Source: Tenodera sinensis
Taxonomy: Eukaryota; Arthropoda; Insecta; Mantodea; Mantidae
NCBI GenBank assembly: GCA_030765045.1
Contig: CM060962.1
Span: 259,734,647 to 259,798,646, forward strand
Length of the DNA: 64,000 bases
Direction of reading: 5' to 3'
Positions 23,885 to 37,237 of this stretch are shown piece by piece; position 1 is the stretch's first letter, and each line of letters starts with the position of its first letter. Below the pieces are notes generated by a model that was not told the origin of the DNA, did no database searches, and worked only from the letters and a program-made list of their open reading frames with translations. Made by a program: the position numbers and the translations under genes.

Positions 23885-24557
23885 TTAATAACTGCTGTTA
23901 GATAGCGTCAGTGTAGAGATCCCGTCCAAGAAGGGTTCCTTGGAGGGTTCCGGTAAGCTGGTAAGATCTTCGGCTTCATGGATATCGGATGCTGGATCAC
24001 ATCCGCAATCTTCACATGCATCTTCCGATTCAGAGTAACTGTCTTCTAAACTTATGTTAAAACTGTCCAATATGTCGTCCATTAATTCGTCTTTTTCCCC
24101 AGTACATTTCTTCTACGCGCTTCACATGCTCACAGACAGCTTTCCAATTTTCGGGCAAGAAATGCGATGTGTACGACCTATAAATTGTACTACGAATAGC
24201 CGCCTTTGTAAATGAAGCGGCTGTTGTGCTTGTTGGTTGTCTGTTTGGTCGTTTCCTTCCTGGTGTTCTAACAGCGGTCCCATTTTCGTCTGCTTTCTTC
24301 TTTTCTTGCAAAATTCTGTATATTGAAGTGCGAGATACACCAGTAGCTGCGGCGGTTCTTTCCATGACCTGTGTCACGGACATTGTTGGTTTACCCGATG
24401 TTAACGCCTCTAGTTCATCAGCAAAACACTTATGTACCAAACATACAACTTCCCGTGCATCAGATTGAAGAGGTTTCCCCTTTCTTCCAACACCAGCTTG
24501 GAACAATACGATTGTCAACACAATGAGCAGGACTAAACGCATCACCAGCATTTCCAT
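23885..24557 (-). pseudogene. Transposase deletion derivative: HTH plus C-terminal tail, no DDE core
   Basis: The first open frame (24557-24057) has an N-terminal HTH region: GKPLQSDAREVVCLVHKCF, SVTQVMERTAAATGVSRTSI with YRILQEKK, then a basic linker (RTPGRKRPNRQP) and FTKAAIRSTIYRSY. These match the N-terminus of a Tc1/mariner-related transposase group. Instead of the roughly 200-residue DDE domain, the protein jumps at once to NWKAVCEHVKRVEEMYWGK, which is normally at the C-terminus. A frameshift near 24080 then leads to an acidic tail (MDDILDSFNISLEDSYSESE) to 23885. The hydrophobic first 20 residues from the first Met are probably not part of the ancestral protein. As an intact HTH fragment it could in principle bind element ends, but expression is unknown. 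Confidence 0.7.
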
Positions 24558-24969
24558 ATTTCACTCTCAATATTAAGGGTATATAAGCAGCCCGTACACT
24601 CGTCGAAACACGTATTACCGACAGACGCAGACTAGGCAATCGCGGATAGCCGTGGCGATGTGTTGTCATCCCTCCCCTATCACAGGGAGGGGTAGCGCTA
24701 AGTAGGTCATGTTCCAACTTAGACCAGACGGACTGTAGGCAACCCCGCCTGGGCATTAGCGCCCAGACGTACCCAATGTACCATGGATATCGGAAACCGC
24801 TGCCCCGCCGAGACCAACCCAATTTGAACAACTACCTCACGGAAGGGGCTCGAATGTTCAGCCCGACATTCTTCTACTAACGTTAGAAGTATCACAAGTG
24901 CTAGAGGTCCGCAGCGCTCGCAATACGGCAGCTGAAGGAGTCAGATCCCCCTATAGTAAAACCCCTTGA

Positions 24970-25404
24970 CTGCTCTTTATTTTCACCTACATAATCTCTT
25001 CGAAGTCATTGGACATGTCACTAACTCGGAGGTTGATTGTTTGCGTAGAGAGAGGAATTTCTTTTAAATTTGAGCAGCATCCTCTAAACTCAGGACTATT
25101 TTTACTATTTCTTTACACACAGGCATTAACATCATTTCTGCTGTTGTGTGCACTTTCTTGGCCTTTACGATAAGTTCGGCTACCTCATAGCTAGCTTCTT
25201 GTATTTTTTGAGAAACACGTATCAACGTTGTCTTGAGTGGCGCTTGTTTTTATTATGATCCAGCAACCGACGAAAATAATTCACATCTGCAAATAACAGA
25301 GAGGATTGTTTTGTTGGCAAATATCGTTTCAATTTACTGGGAACCATTGCAGCAATACTGAACTTTAAACCACGCTCGGGTATTAGGCATATTTTATCAC
25401 CACA
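24970..25404 (-). pseudogene. ZBED5-like hAT transposase, N-terminal half with BED region, relic
   Basis: In the minus strand the sequence CGDKICLIPERGLKFSIAAM is followed by VPSKLKRYLPTKQSSL and VNYFRRLLDHNKNK, matching the degenerate BED finger of ZBED-type transposases (the usual H-x-H-like residues are partly lost, for example KQ in place of KH). It continues RVSQKIQEASYEVAELIVKA, KKVHTTAEMMLMPVCKEIV and IPLSTQTINLRVSDMSNDFE, ending at KIKSSQG near 24970 where similarity stops. The C-terminal half resumes at about 23520. Frameshifts are present between these blocks. Confidence 0.8.
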
Positions 25405-26036
25405 CTAAAAAAAAGAAAGCGTTAGGCCATAATAATCACTATAACCGCTCCACTCTTGGGTCACGACTTGATGTAAACACAAGCCGTCAACAATTAACCC
25501 GCGATACGCCGAAACCAAAGCACGCCACAAAATATAGGATCTTAAATATTGGCGATTGTCTGTGAGTTTTCAAGACGTATGATGACTCTGAGAAAGACTA
25601 CTTGAATGTAATAGCAGCGCTATTCCTAAAACTCCAGTAAATATTGTTCTGTTGTAACATAAACACGAGGCATGAGTCCACATGGCATTTGTTTGTGTTA
25701 GTCACAGCTGATAGTAGCACCAGGTTATCGCGGAGGGATACAAGGTCTGGACTAAGGCTGAATGGAGTATAAGTATATTGCCGGTGAACTACTTTTTGTT
25801 CTTTTCCTTCGGGCTCGATGGCTTCACTATTAGCCTTCGAGGACGAGCCACTCCGGACAAGGAACTTATCCCTATCGGAAAAATACTTGATAACACTGTA
25901 ACACAAAATATCATCATTATCATCATCATCTTCTTCACTCCATGGATTAGACACATTATCTGTTCCGTTTTTCACAGTCTCTCCATCTCTTCTGCGGCCT
26001 GCGCACGTCTCTTCTACCTGCTGGTTTATAGTTAAG
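25405..26036 (-). other. Unassigned; acidic open frame between two elements
   Basis: An open frame on the minus strand (25975-25598) encodes an acidic start (SEEDDDDNDDI) and a Ser-rich middle. The acidic part is a translated ATC repeat at about 25910-25935. No family is recognised, and it may be the 3' region of the neighbouring LINE. Confidence 0.4.
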
Positions 26037-27359
<1,323 letters not shown>

Positions 27360-28724
27360 CATGATGATGGTAATGATAATGATAAGGATAACGATAACGA
27401 TAACCATCATCATCATAATTTGGGTGAAGATCGATGTTTAAAACACGGCATGGATGTTAGAATCTTCATGTGTTCTGTACTAGATTATTAGTTTTTTATT
27501 TTGCACTAGCACCTGTTCTGTTGCTCTTTAAAATGTAAAAGGTATGACAATTTTGAAACAGAGTTGCCGACAGCGTTAACTAATTAAATATAGTTTGGTT
27601 CGATATCAACTCAAAAATGAGTAAGCGTGTGACGCTTTTCAAAGCAGGGATATACACACCCTACCTCACATTTGAGACTGGTGTACCTACGTTCTTTTAT
27701 TTTATTTTTTTTCTGTGCTTCTTTGGTATTAACACACACATATAATTGCCTTGTGGCATTGTTTCGTTTGTACTGTCCAAATGGTTGATTTGAAGTGTCT
27801 TTCTATCAGTCTTAGAGGTTGATCGCCGGCAGAGGGTCTTCCAGATATAATTCTTGTTTTTGGTGTCGCAAATTTTTTAAAAAATTTCCTGATGAGACTG
27901 TGTTGAAAGTCCCAACGCTTACGCATGAAAGTATGACGAACAGCTGATTACCTTTGGAAGTGTTTAATAGTTAACAATTAATATTTATAAGCAAAGTTGC
28001 TGGTACGTGTTTATCACTTTTACGTAATACAAATTGAAACGATACATCAGACACTTTTTTAAATATCCGGTACACCTACATACTGGCCAACAAACCTTAA
28101 AGAGATGTGCCCCAATGTTGAAGATACGCCTATCAAATCTTTACGGATATTCATTACTATCTTAAAATATTCAGTTTCAGTGCAAACGTTTTAACAACGA
28201 TTCTTTTATAATTATTTACGATTGGAATTTAGGTTCATGCTTGTAATTGGAGGCGATTCATTTCCATTCAAATGAGACAAACGACTATCGGCCAAGTAAT
28301 AACACCCGCATTACTTTAATCAAATGGTTCAATGCGAAACGTTCTCTGGGGGAGTGATAAATGTAATCCAGGAGAGCTATTAATATCCCAAACGTGTGAA
28401 TTATACCTTCTGCTTTCACATATCACACGAGTCTTCCTGTCTTCTCATTCATATATTTAGTTCTTGAAATAGCTGCACACAATGAGGTAATGCACAGGAG
28501 TGGGCAAAGGTAAGTCTAACCAAATATTAAGGGTGAGAACACAATGGTAAGTTCTATTTACAGAAAAATAGTACTTTTTCTCACTAAGCATGACTTGTGG
28601 GAGACTTTTCTAGCCGAAGTATTTTTAGATAAGTGAATAGGATGAAGACAATAATTTGAATGTCTAACATTATCTTTGGATCTTACACCAATGGATTTCT
28701 TTTTACTTTCACTCCTACTTTATT
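27360..28724 (-). other. Unassigned; one weak HTH-like frame
   Basis: A minus-strand open frame at 27926-27729 contains SGRPSAGDQ after a basic helix-like stretch, loosely like the GRP linker of Tc1-type transposases. Support is too weak to call. The rest shows no recognisable features. Confidence 0.35.
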
Positions 28725-29110
28725 ACACTACCTAGAGGAACCACTGTGTTCCACCTAAACATTCGATACCAAGATTTTACTTGAGATACCTTTCGAGACA
28801 CTCTTAATACAAGAATTTTTAGAATAGGTCCTGTGTGTGCGCAAGCGTGTCTGTCCACGTATGTGTCTGTCTGTAAATAGTATTACTCAAAATTGAAAAT
28901 TCAATCAAATGCCAAACTTGGTATACAAGTTTAGCGTCTTTCAACAATGTGACATGCAGAGTTTCAAAAATATTCCCCCATCCCAAACTACCTTTACATG
29001 GAAAAGTTTCATTTCAAGAAGTTTTTTTTCAAAAAAAAAAAAAAAAAAACTCACACACAATATATGTATGTATGTGTGTGTGTTTGTGTGTGTGCATATA
29101 TATATTGCAT
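28725..29110 (+). repeat. TG-cored dispersed repeat, copy B
   Basis: Left module near 28730-28810 (gttccacctaaacattcgat, then ttttacttgagat), a decayed TG core near 28830-28870, and right module 28880-29010 (caaacttggtatac, ttcaacaatgtgac, caaactacctttacatgg). An A run at 29032-29050 and a second TG array near 29075-29095 follow. Confidence 0.7.
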
Positions 29111-29514
29111 AACCTATGTACTTTAACAAACCTATATTTTTTGTGTAATAATATTATCCCTATTCCCTTACGGCTAATTAATTTTACAAAAGTCACTCAG
29201 AATGAAGTGGGCTTAAGGCTATCATAATGATCAGCTCTTAAAAGATTTGACAATCGCTTAAGCCTACTGTATTCCCCTATTCCCACGATATCCACAAAGA
29301 AATGGTGTACTAATATAATTTCTGCAGATGTTGATCTCGATTAACGTCAAATAGATAAAAGACTAAGTAGACAAAGTCATATAAATGTAACAGATAAGGA
29401 TTTTTCTTTTTTCCGTTTTATGGAGATTGAGTTTTAAAGCCCTCTTTAACTCCTACAGGCATATCAGTGTATTTTAAGTAAAAAATTTAATAGCGAGTTT
29501 ACTCTTATAAGTAT
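29111..29514. other. AT-rich, nothing recognised
   Basis: No open frame, tRNA-like motif or terminal repeat was seen here. Confidence 0.5.
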
Positions 29515-29690
29515 TTGGCTAGTTTACTATAGGTTTCCATCGTTTCTAACTTAATTTTACACTTTCGTTCACTTTCAAACTCATACTTCCAGACTATGCA
29601 GGGTAGAGGAATTCCCGATCCATGGCCAAAAATTGAACCCGGATCGAACATGGAATTCTTGGTATTCTCAAAAATAGTCTTGCACAAACA
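29515..29690 (-). mobile_element. SINE-2 copy, 5' part lost
   Basis: On the minus strand the sequence gttcgatccgggttcaattt (B-box region) is followed by ggaattcctct, a tctggaagtatgag phrase and gtgaacgaaagtgt, matching the body of the SINE-2 copies at 39471 and 52143. Only the 3' part of the tRNA-like head is clear. Confidence 0.55.
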
Positions 29691-30351
29691 CTATGCAGGT
29701 TGATGATACAACTCAATTCATATAGGAGACATGACAAAACAGGTGATACAAAGGAATTGAGTAGTTAAATGTGTTGATTGCCAAACCTGGACTACCATAA
29801 TGTATAAACGCTGAATACCAACAGTTTGAATATCCACAAGATCGACGCAGCGTTTTGCTATTTCATAAATCTACACTATATTATATTATGGTTTCTTGGC
29901 ATTCTTCATACTTATTTACCGTATGCTCATTGAATAAATATCCTTTCTCCCACTCCTGTATGCTTGGATCACTCGAAAATCAGCAAGAATGACCATGGTC
30001 GTTGAGAAATTACTTTGTGATTAACACTTGTGCGGATTGCGTAAGCTGGCTGCCCATCAGGTAATAAAAACGCATTACCCTCAGAGGTATAACATCATCG
30101 GTGTTGCAGTAGCTACGGGTTTAGTGGGAATTTACGCATGAATGTACTGATCTGATTCCTTGCCTGGAAGCATTTCATTTAGCGAAGTGTTCGATAGTGT
30201 TGTACACAGTGATTCCGCAAGGAATTAATCATTCTAAGTGTTAATTTATATTCAAAACTTTAATATCTGTTAAATCTCGTGGACATTGGATGATGTGGGA
30301 CTGCGTGGCAGCAGGAATTTCAATCGCGAGGTGATTTCTCACCAACTGGTT

Positions 30352-30665
30352 GGTTGGAACCGTACATTTGGCACTCAACGACAGCTTGCAGAGCGAACTC
30401 ATTTAGCTCTTCGACCGAAAGGCGATCATTTATGCCTATAGCACTGACGGGGCACCCAGAACGTTGCCATGCTAGAGCAGGTGGCAGAGTCCCTACCTTT
30501 TCCCAACTAGAAGCACCCCGGCGGAGGCTGGCTTAGCTTCACTCCCCCCTCGGGCTTGTACCATTCCATGGGTTGATTCGCCTTTCAATCCGGAGGACGA
30601 GATTTCCAGAGCATTCTTGTTCTCACTACCGTGCTGCTGCCACGACGCTCGCCGACGGTTCCAAC
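30352..30665. repeat. Segment bounded by 12-bp inverted repeats
   Basis: ggttggaaccgt at 30352-30363 and acggttccaacc at 30654-30665 are exact inverted copies. The interior is GC-richer than its surroundings and has no recognisable protein. It could be a small non-autonomous element or part of the SINE immediately to its right. Confidence 0.5.
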
Positions 30666-30689
30666 CCTAAAAGAAACCTAACGGAATGA

Positions 30690-30866
30690 AGGGTAAAATG
30701 AAATTATTAATGTAACGGAATGGAGGGAGGGGAAATTTGCCTGGCGACCTGGAGAAAGCTCCTAAAATACCCGTGGGTCAGGAAGTTCGGCCACGGTGAT
30801 CGAACCGGCGACCTCCTGTTGCGGGCCACAGACGATACCGCCTGACCCATCCCGTTCGGTAACATT
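30690..30866 (-). mobile_element. tRNA-like SINE (family SINE-3), partial
   Basis: On the minus strand the head runs gatgggtcaggcggtatcgt, ctgtggcccgcaacaggagg and gccggttcgatcaccg, with an A-box-like start and a clear B box. It parallels the head of the complete copy at 33792-34302 (ctgtggtccgca, gtgggttcgattctcg). The 3' body differs or is lost. Confidence 0.7.
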
Positions 30867-31640
30867 TGCTACTAATTTGGTAAATAATATATTCTGAAAC
30901 AACATGAACGGGTAAAATTTGTTATTTTATCATGTTTGCTTAGTTATAAATAAACAATATGTACCTACCTATATGCATATTTATATGTATAAAACATTGA
31001 AATGTAACACTTATTATTCTAATGTACATATATTTGAAACTAGACTCCCATGTGAACCATTTATTCAGAAGTTGGTACCTAAAAATATTGTTTGACATAC
31101 ATTAACCCCTTGTAAAAATGCTTTATAATCATTACCATGACCAATTAATTTTAAAAGTTGGTGCTAAGTTTGTATTTTAACCTTTTCGTCACATCAAACG
31201 ACGAATGCATGAAATGGGCAAAATAAAGCTAAAATTAGCGTAAAGTTACCCAACATTCGCCTTCTCAGGGTAAGCGAAACGGTGGAAAAAAAGCTTTATA
31301 TGGATAACTCACCCTAATCGAGAATCGATCTAGGTTCCTATTGAATCTGAGGCAGACAGGCTACTTCCACAACAGACGGGCGGGCGTATTGATGCTGCTT
31401 GGTTATTTTTGGTTATCTTAAATTTTGCCATCAGGGCATTAAACGTATATCGTATTCATCTTTAAAACAATTTTTTTTTTTTTTTAAATAAATGGAAGGC
31501 AGATAGTCATGAGCTATGGGTAATCTTATTTTAAAAGAGAGTACTCCAAATTAAGATAAACTATTTGCGTTACTGACTCTGAGCTTCCAAAAAATCAAAA
31601 CCATTGGAGAAGTACGACATCTGTGTGGACTTCAGGTTAT
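30867..31640. other. Unassigned AT-rich stretch
   Basis: A weak tRNA-like B-box remnant on the minus strand near 31320-31340 (agatcgattctcg) is the only notable item; no head could be assembled around it. Confidence 0.4.
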
Positions 31641-31654
31641 GTTGGGCCTTTTGA

Positions 31655-31765
31655 TGAGTAAAGGTTATAATATAACATGTATTTCCGGTGAAATCTCGGT
31701 ATCGATTTTTCAGGTGGAATGCAATATGCTCACTATGTACGTGGCAGAGAAAGTAATCAGTATGT
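31655..31765 (-). repeat. TG-cored repeat, left module only (copy C)
   Basis: The segment containing tttccggtgaaatctcggta, cgatttttcaggtggaatgc and gagaaagtaatcag is the reverse complement of the left modules near 35.46 and 56.96 kb. No clear TG core or right module follows. Confidence 0.6.
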
Positions 31766-32454
31766 GTGCATGTGCGTGTGTGATACTCGCATACTTTTTC
31801 TTGAGTCCCGAGCTCTTATGCCAAGAGTTATCGAAATCAAGAAGCTCTGTGCTTTGTCAAAGGAACAATTGAGCATCGTTGTCCATGCTCCAGTGGCACT
31901 ACTTGTGCGTTACATTGTATCACGTTACCCTTGTGGCTGTTCTCTAACGTTAACCTCATTTCTGTTTACTTTAGTGTACAACCACTTCAAGCAGTAACTT
32001 TGCACAAGATTTCATAAACTCGCATAAACAAAGAGAACTCCACTTTCCAACATGTAAAGTGAGAACTTTCGGGTTATGAGGTAATGGTTTTGTAGCCACA
32101 TTAATCGTAAATAAACCGTTATTCTCTATTAATTCAGTCTAGCGGAAAAATAAGGATCACACAAGCTTAAAGTAGGATTTAGTTGGCTGTCGGTGAAAGA
32201 AGTGGTTAACTAGTTAACTGCAAAGCACAATTCCACAATGGCCTTCTACTTCAGCTGTTAGCTAACCTGGTAAAATAATGGAAAAAACTAGAACTCAAAC
32301 CTTTTGTGATACAATTCAAAGTACGACTGCGTAATAGACGTGGAAAGCCCTGATGCCATCTTTTGTAACATTGTCATCTGAGAGCTCAAGCATGCGTCAA
32401 AAGATATACTAATGCAAAATTATGTTACTGTTATTGTTATTATTTAGTTATCAG
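31766..32454. other. Unassigned stretch
   Basis: Short open frames at 31719-31997 are without motif. Nothing recognised. Confidence 0.4.
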
Positions 32455-33200
32455 GATGATAATGCAAATGTTCAAAATGTGCTCCAATGCGCTGTAGACA
32501 GTGTTCATAACGATCATGCAGATTTTGAAACATATTCTGGAACTTAGATTGCTTCAGAGTCCTCAAAAACGAGATGATCTTCTGACGTAATACAGACACA
32601 GTGTGGGGTGGATTTGGACAGCTGAAAATTTTCTGTTTTAATATTGGTTAACAGTAGGAGGTGTACCATCATCAATGAAACACGGACTTAGCACACCGTT
32701 TGCTGACACTGCGCACCAAATCGTCACACGCACACTATGTAGCGGTTTATGGACGATAGCGTCTAGCCTCTCAAAGCCAAGAAAACGAGGTATTTGGTGA
32801 CTGATAAAACCGTCCAACTGAATGTGACTTTCATCGGAGAACCTTGCGTTGAGCAATAAATCTGGATCCTCGTACACCATGGCCAAAATTGTGCACAATG
32901 TTCAATCCTGAGATGCCTATCTTGCTCCGTCGATCGTTGTCCAACCTGTATTTGGTAGGGAAATATACCTGTTTTTAAACAATCGTCAAAGTGACGTATT
33001 GCTGGTGTATTATTTCAAGGCTGTTCATCGAAGACTTCGCCTTGGTGACTAAAACACCTGATTTAGGACACGTCCATGATTTTCATTTGTGGACACAGTT
33101 ACTGGCCTACCAGACCCTCCCTTCCGTTGACAAAATACACTACCCGTACGAGGAATTTTTGTAACGATGGACAGCGTAACTGTGTTGTTTGGTGTTAGAT
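32455..33200 (-). mobile_element. Mariner-superfamily transposase relic with internal deletion
   Basis: On the minus strand an N-terminal stretch near 33140-33090 contains GSGRPVTVST, then EQDRHLRI near 32915, then in a shifted frame ILAMVYEDPDLLLNARFSDE with SHIQLDGFI (the first catalytic Asp region, SDE), PLHSVRVTIWCAVSANGVLS and DGTPPTVNQY near 32640. The frame then jumps to the extreme C-terminus: FQNLHDRYEHCLQRIGAHFE near 32500. The middle, with the second Asp and the last acidic residue (the usual QDGAPPH and RSPDLTPLDF boxes), is missing. The inferred element is dead. Terminal repeats were not located. Confidence 0.8.
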
Positions 33201-33776
33201 TATTAAAGTTTTTATGATACGAGTTGTTCCACTGCTAACTTTAAACTCGACCGACCTTGATAATCATTTCCGTAGGAAAATAATACTCCACTATGAATAT
33301 TTTTTCCTCCATCTCGAGACCCATTGTCACTTCCAACCACCGATCACAACTTCATTACACAACTAAGAATACATCATGGCGATGAAGCAACACGCAGACG
33401 CACAGGCATGCGCATGAGGGCTGCACGAAAACCAGTACTGTATTTTTGGTGCATGCCGTACTATGTATGCATATATGCTATAGATTATCTAGAAAAGATA
33501 TCAATCAATCATGTAGACAGTAAATTATATAGCAATGAATTAAATGTTACTTAATGCTCTCTGTTTATTAGAATGATGTGGCCGTAGATTTGAGAACTGC
33601 AACAGAAAAACAAATATTTTGCGTCATAGCTATCTCAACTATTCCGTGCGTAGCAGCACCTATTATGATGTATGTAGTAACAATAGGCGTTAAACACTTA
33701 TAAAAATCATGGTAAGAAGCGGATCTCGCGGATTTACAAAAGTTATATTAAATATGCACTCATATAATATGAGTGA
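33201..33776. other. Unassigned stretch
   Basis: A short open frame at 33324-33554 shows nothing recognisable. The segment ends at the left target duplication of the SINE-3 copy. Confidence 0.4.
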
Positions 33777-33791
33777 GTTACAAAACCTAAT

Positions 33792-34302
33792 TCTTGTCTT
33801 GTCTCTCACGGTGGGGATTCCGGCATGTCAGCCGTCAGACCCCGGGAGGAAGAATGATATGATAGTAGCCCACAGGGGAACAGAACACCTCACAGGCAGA
33901 ACCACTACGCTGGGTACCTAACAGGTGCAGGAGTTCCAGGTCGCCACACAGAGCGCACAATCAGCCAGGTCCGGCTGATCAATTACTCCCCTGGCGGGTG
34001 GCCAGCAGGCCACAGTGCCTCCCCTCAGCTGAACACCGTAGTTAAACAGCGCAACCTCCGCGGTAGTGCATCCCGACGGCCATCCCGCTGGTTCTTACAG
34101 CCTGGAAACACTGGATACTGATAGAATGAAATAAATGAAACCAAAGGGAGTGACTAGGGGAATTAAAGGGAATATTCCTTCCAGCATTCTCCCCAGTGAC
34201 TCGGAAAAACCTCCAAAAAACGCAAGTCAGGACGGTCGGCCGCGAGAATCGAACCCACGGCCTACCGAATGCGGACCACAGACGTTATCGCCTTCCCATT
34301 CG
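33792..34302 (-). mobile_element. Complete SINE-3 copy with 15-bp target duplication
   Basis: An exact 15-bp direct repeat, gttacaaaacctaat, flanks the element at 33777-33791 and 34303-34317. The tRNA-like head is at the right end on the minus strand (gaatgggaaggcgataacgt, ctgtggtccgca, then B box gtgggttcgattctcg). A GC-rich body of over 300 bp follows to the left, ending in cttgtcttgtctctc on the plus strand. The perfect duplication points to a comparatively young, LINE-mediated insertion. At 511 bp it is long for a SINE. Confidence 0.9.
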
Positions 34303-34317
34303 GTTACAAAACCTAAT

Positions 34318-35439
34318 ACTGTATTTAGATTCTCGTGTATGATATTTGCAAAAAACTGTCACATTTTATACTCCTTCTAGTATTTTTTTTTTCTGCTGCT
34401 ACAAAAACAAACCAGTATACATAGCAAAGTCTTTGTTCAAATAATTGTCAAGTTTTTTGGTAGTATCCAACTCGGATAGCAATGTACATGTCCTTCACAC
34501 TCGTGAATATTGGATTACTGATTAGGTACTTTATATTTTAACAAGGCAACTTTAGAAGATAACGTAGTGACCTACATAAGCTGACAAATGACGCGTTTTA
34601 TCGATATTTATGCTAATGTTTATGTGAGTCGTACAACTGGTTACAGCGAGCACGAAATTAAACAATGTGCGGTTAGTAAAAGGAAAGTTGCCCTATTTAT
34701 TTAACATTCAAACAATGAAATTCATACAGCTACTTTTTTATAATGTTAAGCTGTTAAAATAAGTCATTTAAATGTTAACTATCAAGTGAAGATGTCTGTG
34801 ACATCAGCGTTTCCGAAGATGACATCATATAGATGTGATATTTCCACCAACACAATTGATTATGCCTCCGTACTCTGGCCTTGTAGGCACATTAACGTAT
34901 TATTTGTTATCCATAAACAAGGAAAGCAAAATCTCATCTAACCCGAAGCACTTCGTCAAGAACTGAAACACATCGACATGGAGAAATATCTGTGACTTCG
35001 TGTTTGGTGTAAAACAGCGATGTCCAACCTTCTCTCTTTGGATACGTTTCCGCATAGCTGCTATTCCCCAACTCTTTCACTCGGAGAGTGAATCAGCTCT
35101 TGCCTATAGCGTGTAGACTCACAAGCAGACAGCCAATATCCAGTGACGGACTAAACAGTAGATTCCATGGCAGTTTCTGAGGCATAACTTCAATTTTCTG
35201 GGAATGTCCTCATATGACCTCTTCATTCTGGATGATATTTGCATAAATGGTAAATAGTAAGAGACAGACAAACGCTCACTACCTAAAGAACGTGTATCTC
35301 CTTAAAACACACAATTTATGTCAAATACTTCTTTTTTCTTTTGAGTGAACCATTTCCGGGATATTCTTTATTATTTGTTTGAATTTGCCAGTACTTATAC
35401 TTTTCTCATATAGGAATATGTCATTCGGTTTTTACTTTC
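34318..35439. other. Unassigned AT-rich stretch
   Basis: No open frame, TE motif or RNA gene was recognised. Confidence 0.5.
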
Positions 35440-35860
<421 letters not shown>

Positions 35861-37235
35861 TTAAAACCTTAAGAAACAAAACTTTGGCTGTGATAATCAC
35901 TTTATTTGCACAGAAAACCAAAAACAAATTAGGCTCTTAAGTTAAAAGCACATTTAAGTGCTAGAAATATTAAATAAATAAATGTTTCAAAAGTGATACC
36001 TTTTAAAACGGTTCTCCAAGACAGGTACGTCTTAAAGAAGTTCCTGTTCTTGAAGATAGGCGTATATTCTGAGTAGGTAATAAATACAAATTAATTATTC
36101 ATATTAGTGATTTCAATCTCATTTGTCTGTCATTAATAAAAATAAACAGTCTTAAACTCCAAACAAAACACTGCGATACTCGTGCTTGTTGTACAAATAT
36201 TCCCTTTTCTTATTCCTCTAAATAATGTATGCGAATGCTTAGAATAAAAGGTAATTTTTAAACCATTTCTAAAGGTGTACACGAACTTTCCACCTTGCAG
36301 TGAAACTAGCTGCTAAAGGCAGTGACAGCAAGCTTAATAGCATATGATACAGCGCCAGTGCCCGAGTGACGAATAGCCAAGAGCGCTTAGTCGGTGACTG
36401 TGCAATTCAGGACTGCTAACTGCTGAGGGTTCGATCCTCGTCTTTCGCGTGTTTATTTTCTGAAATGCAAAACTAACAAACGTGTTTAGTTCTCTACAGC
36501 TTTTAATCAGGAATGGAAAATCGGATGAAGGCACATTGCTACAAATTGAGTAAATGGGGACATGGCAACGTTCTGTCGTGCTTGGAAATAAAAGACATGA
36601 CCACCTTGCTGGGTGCAAAGGTTGCTTCTTTCTCAAGTAATCTACACCTGTATTCTGTTCTATTTAATGTATCATGAATTACATTATTCACTGGCATCCA
36701 GATCTGGTAATTTGCACTATTACACACTTATATATTTTAATATGGTAATAGCCCAGGAAATTTATAGACATGCTTTTGAATGTGAATGTTTAAAGGGAAA
36801 TATTAAGCATATTTATGTGTATAATTATGTAAATAGTGTTACTTGGTTATTGAATTATATGATAATACACGTATGTTGGTCGACAACGTCTCAACGAAGA
36901 GAGTGAAAAATTGGTGCTTGATTAAAAGACGTTATAATCCAAATTTGTGTGCTTTCAAAACCAATCACGCATACTCAGAGAGGGAAATCTCATAGCTTCT
37001 ATCGGCGGCAAAGGGCTGATTCAAAGGAACTTCGAGACATTATTAGGCGGCGGGGAGCATTGTCGCTTCAAACAGTTAACAAGGTGTGATTAATAACACT
37101 ATGTAATTCTGTTCAAAGTTCACATTAACATGTAGCAAGTAAAATATTGCTTCAGAGTCAAGAGGTTCAGTTTTGCCCAACAAAATGTTAGCTCTATATA
37201 TTGGTACTACAGTAAATATAGAAGCCTTAGTTATT
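35861..37235. other. Unassigned apart from the tRNA-like sequence within
   Basis: AT-rich. Apart from the tRNA-Ser-like segment at 36374-36460 no feature was recognised. Open frames at 36334-36906 are short and without motif. Confidence 0.5.
36374..36460 (+). tRNA. tRNA-Ser(GCT)-like pseudogene or SINE head
   Basis: The sequence starts gacgaatagccaagagcg and contains ggactgctaact, where GCT falls in the position of a serine anticodon, followed by a good T arm, tgagg-gttcgat-cctcg. The anticodon stem and acceptor stem are imperfect and the spacing is off for a working tRNA. It is therefore called a tRNA-derived relic rather than an active gene. Confidence 0.4.
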
Positions 37236-37237
37236 TA

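Larger units (their letters stand above)
23540..24965. mobile_element. DNA transposon inserted in the hAT element
   Basis: This segment separates the two halves of the hAT coding sequence and contains a different, HTH-bearing transposase relic on the minus strand. The edges are estimated from where hAT similarity stops; no terminal inverted repeat or exact target duplication was found by eye. A C run lies near its left edge and a GC-richer block near 24600-24900. Confidence 0.5.

Noticed and set aside
27729..27926. Minus-strand frame resembling a transposase HTH and GRP linker
   Set aside because: Similarity is limited to a few residues, and no inverted repeats or catalytic blocks were found nearby.
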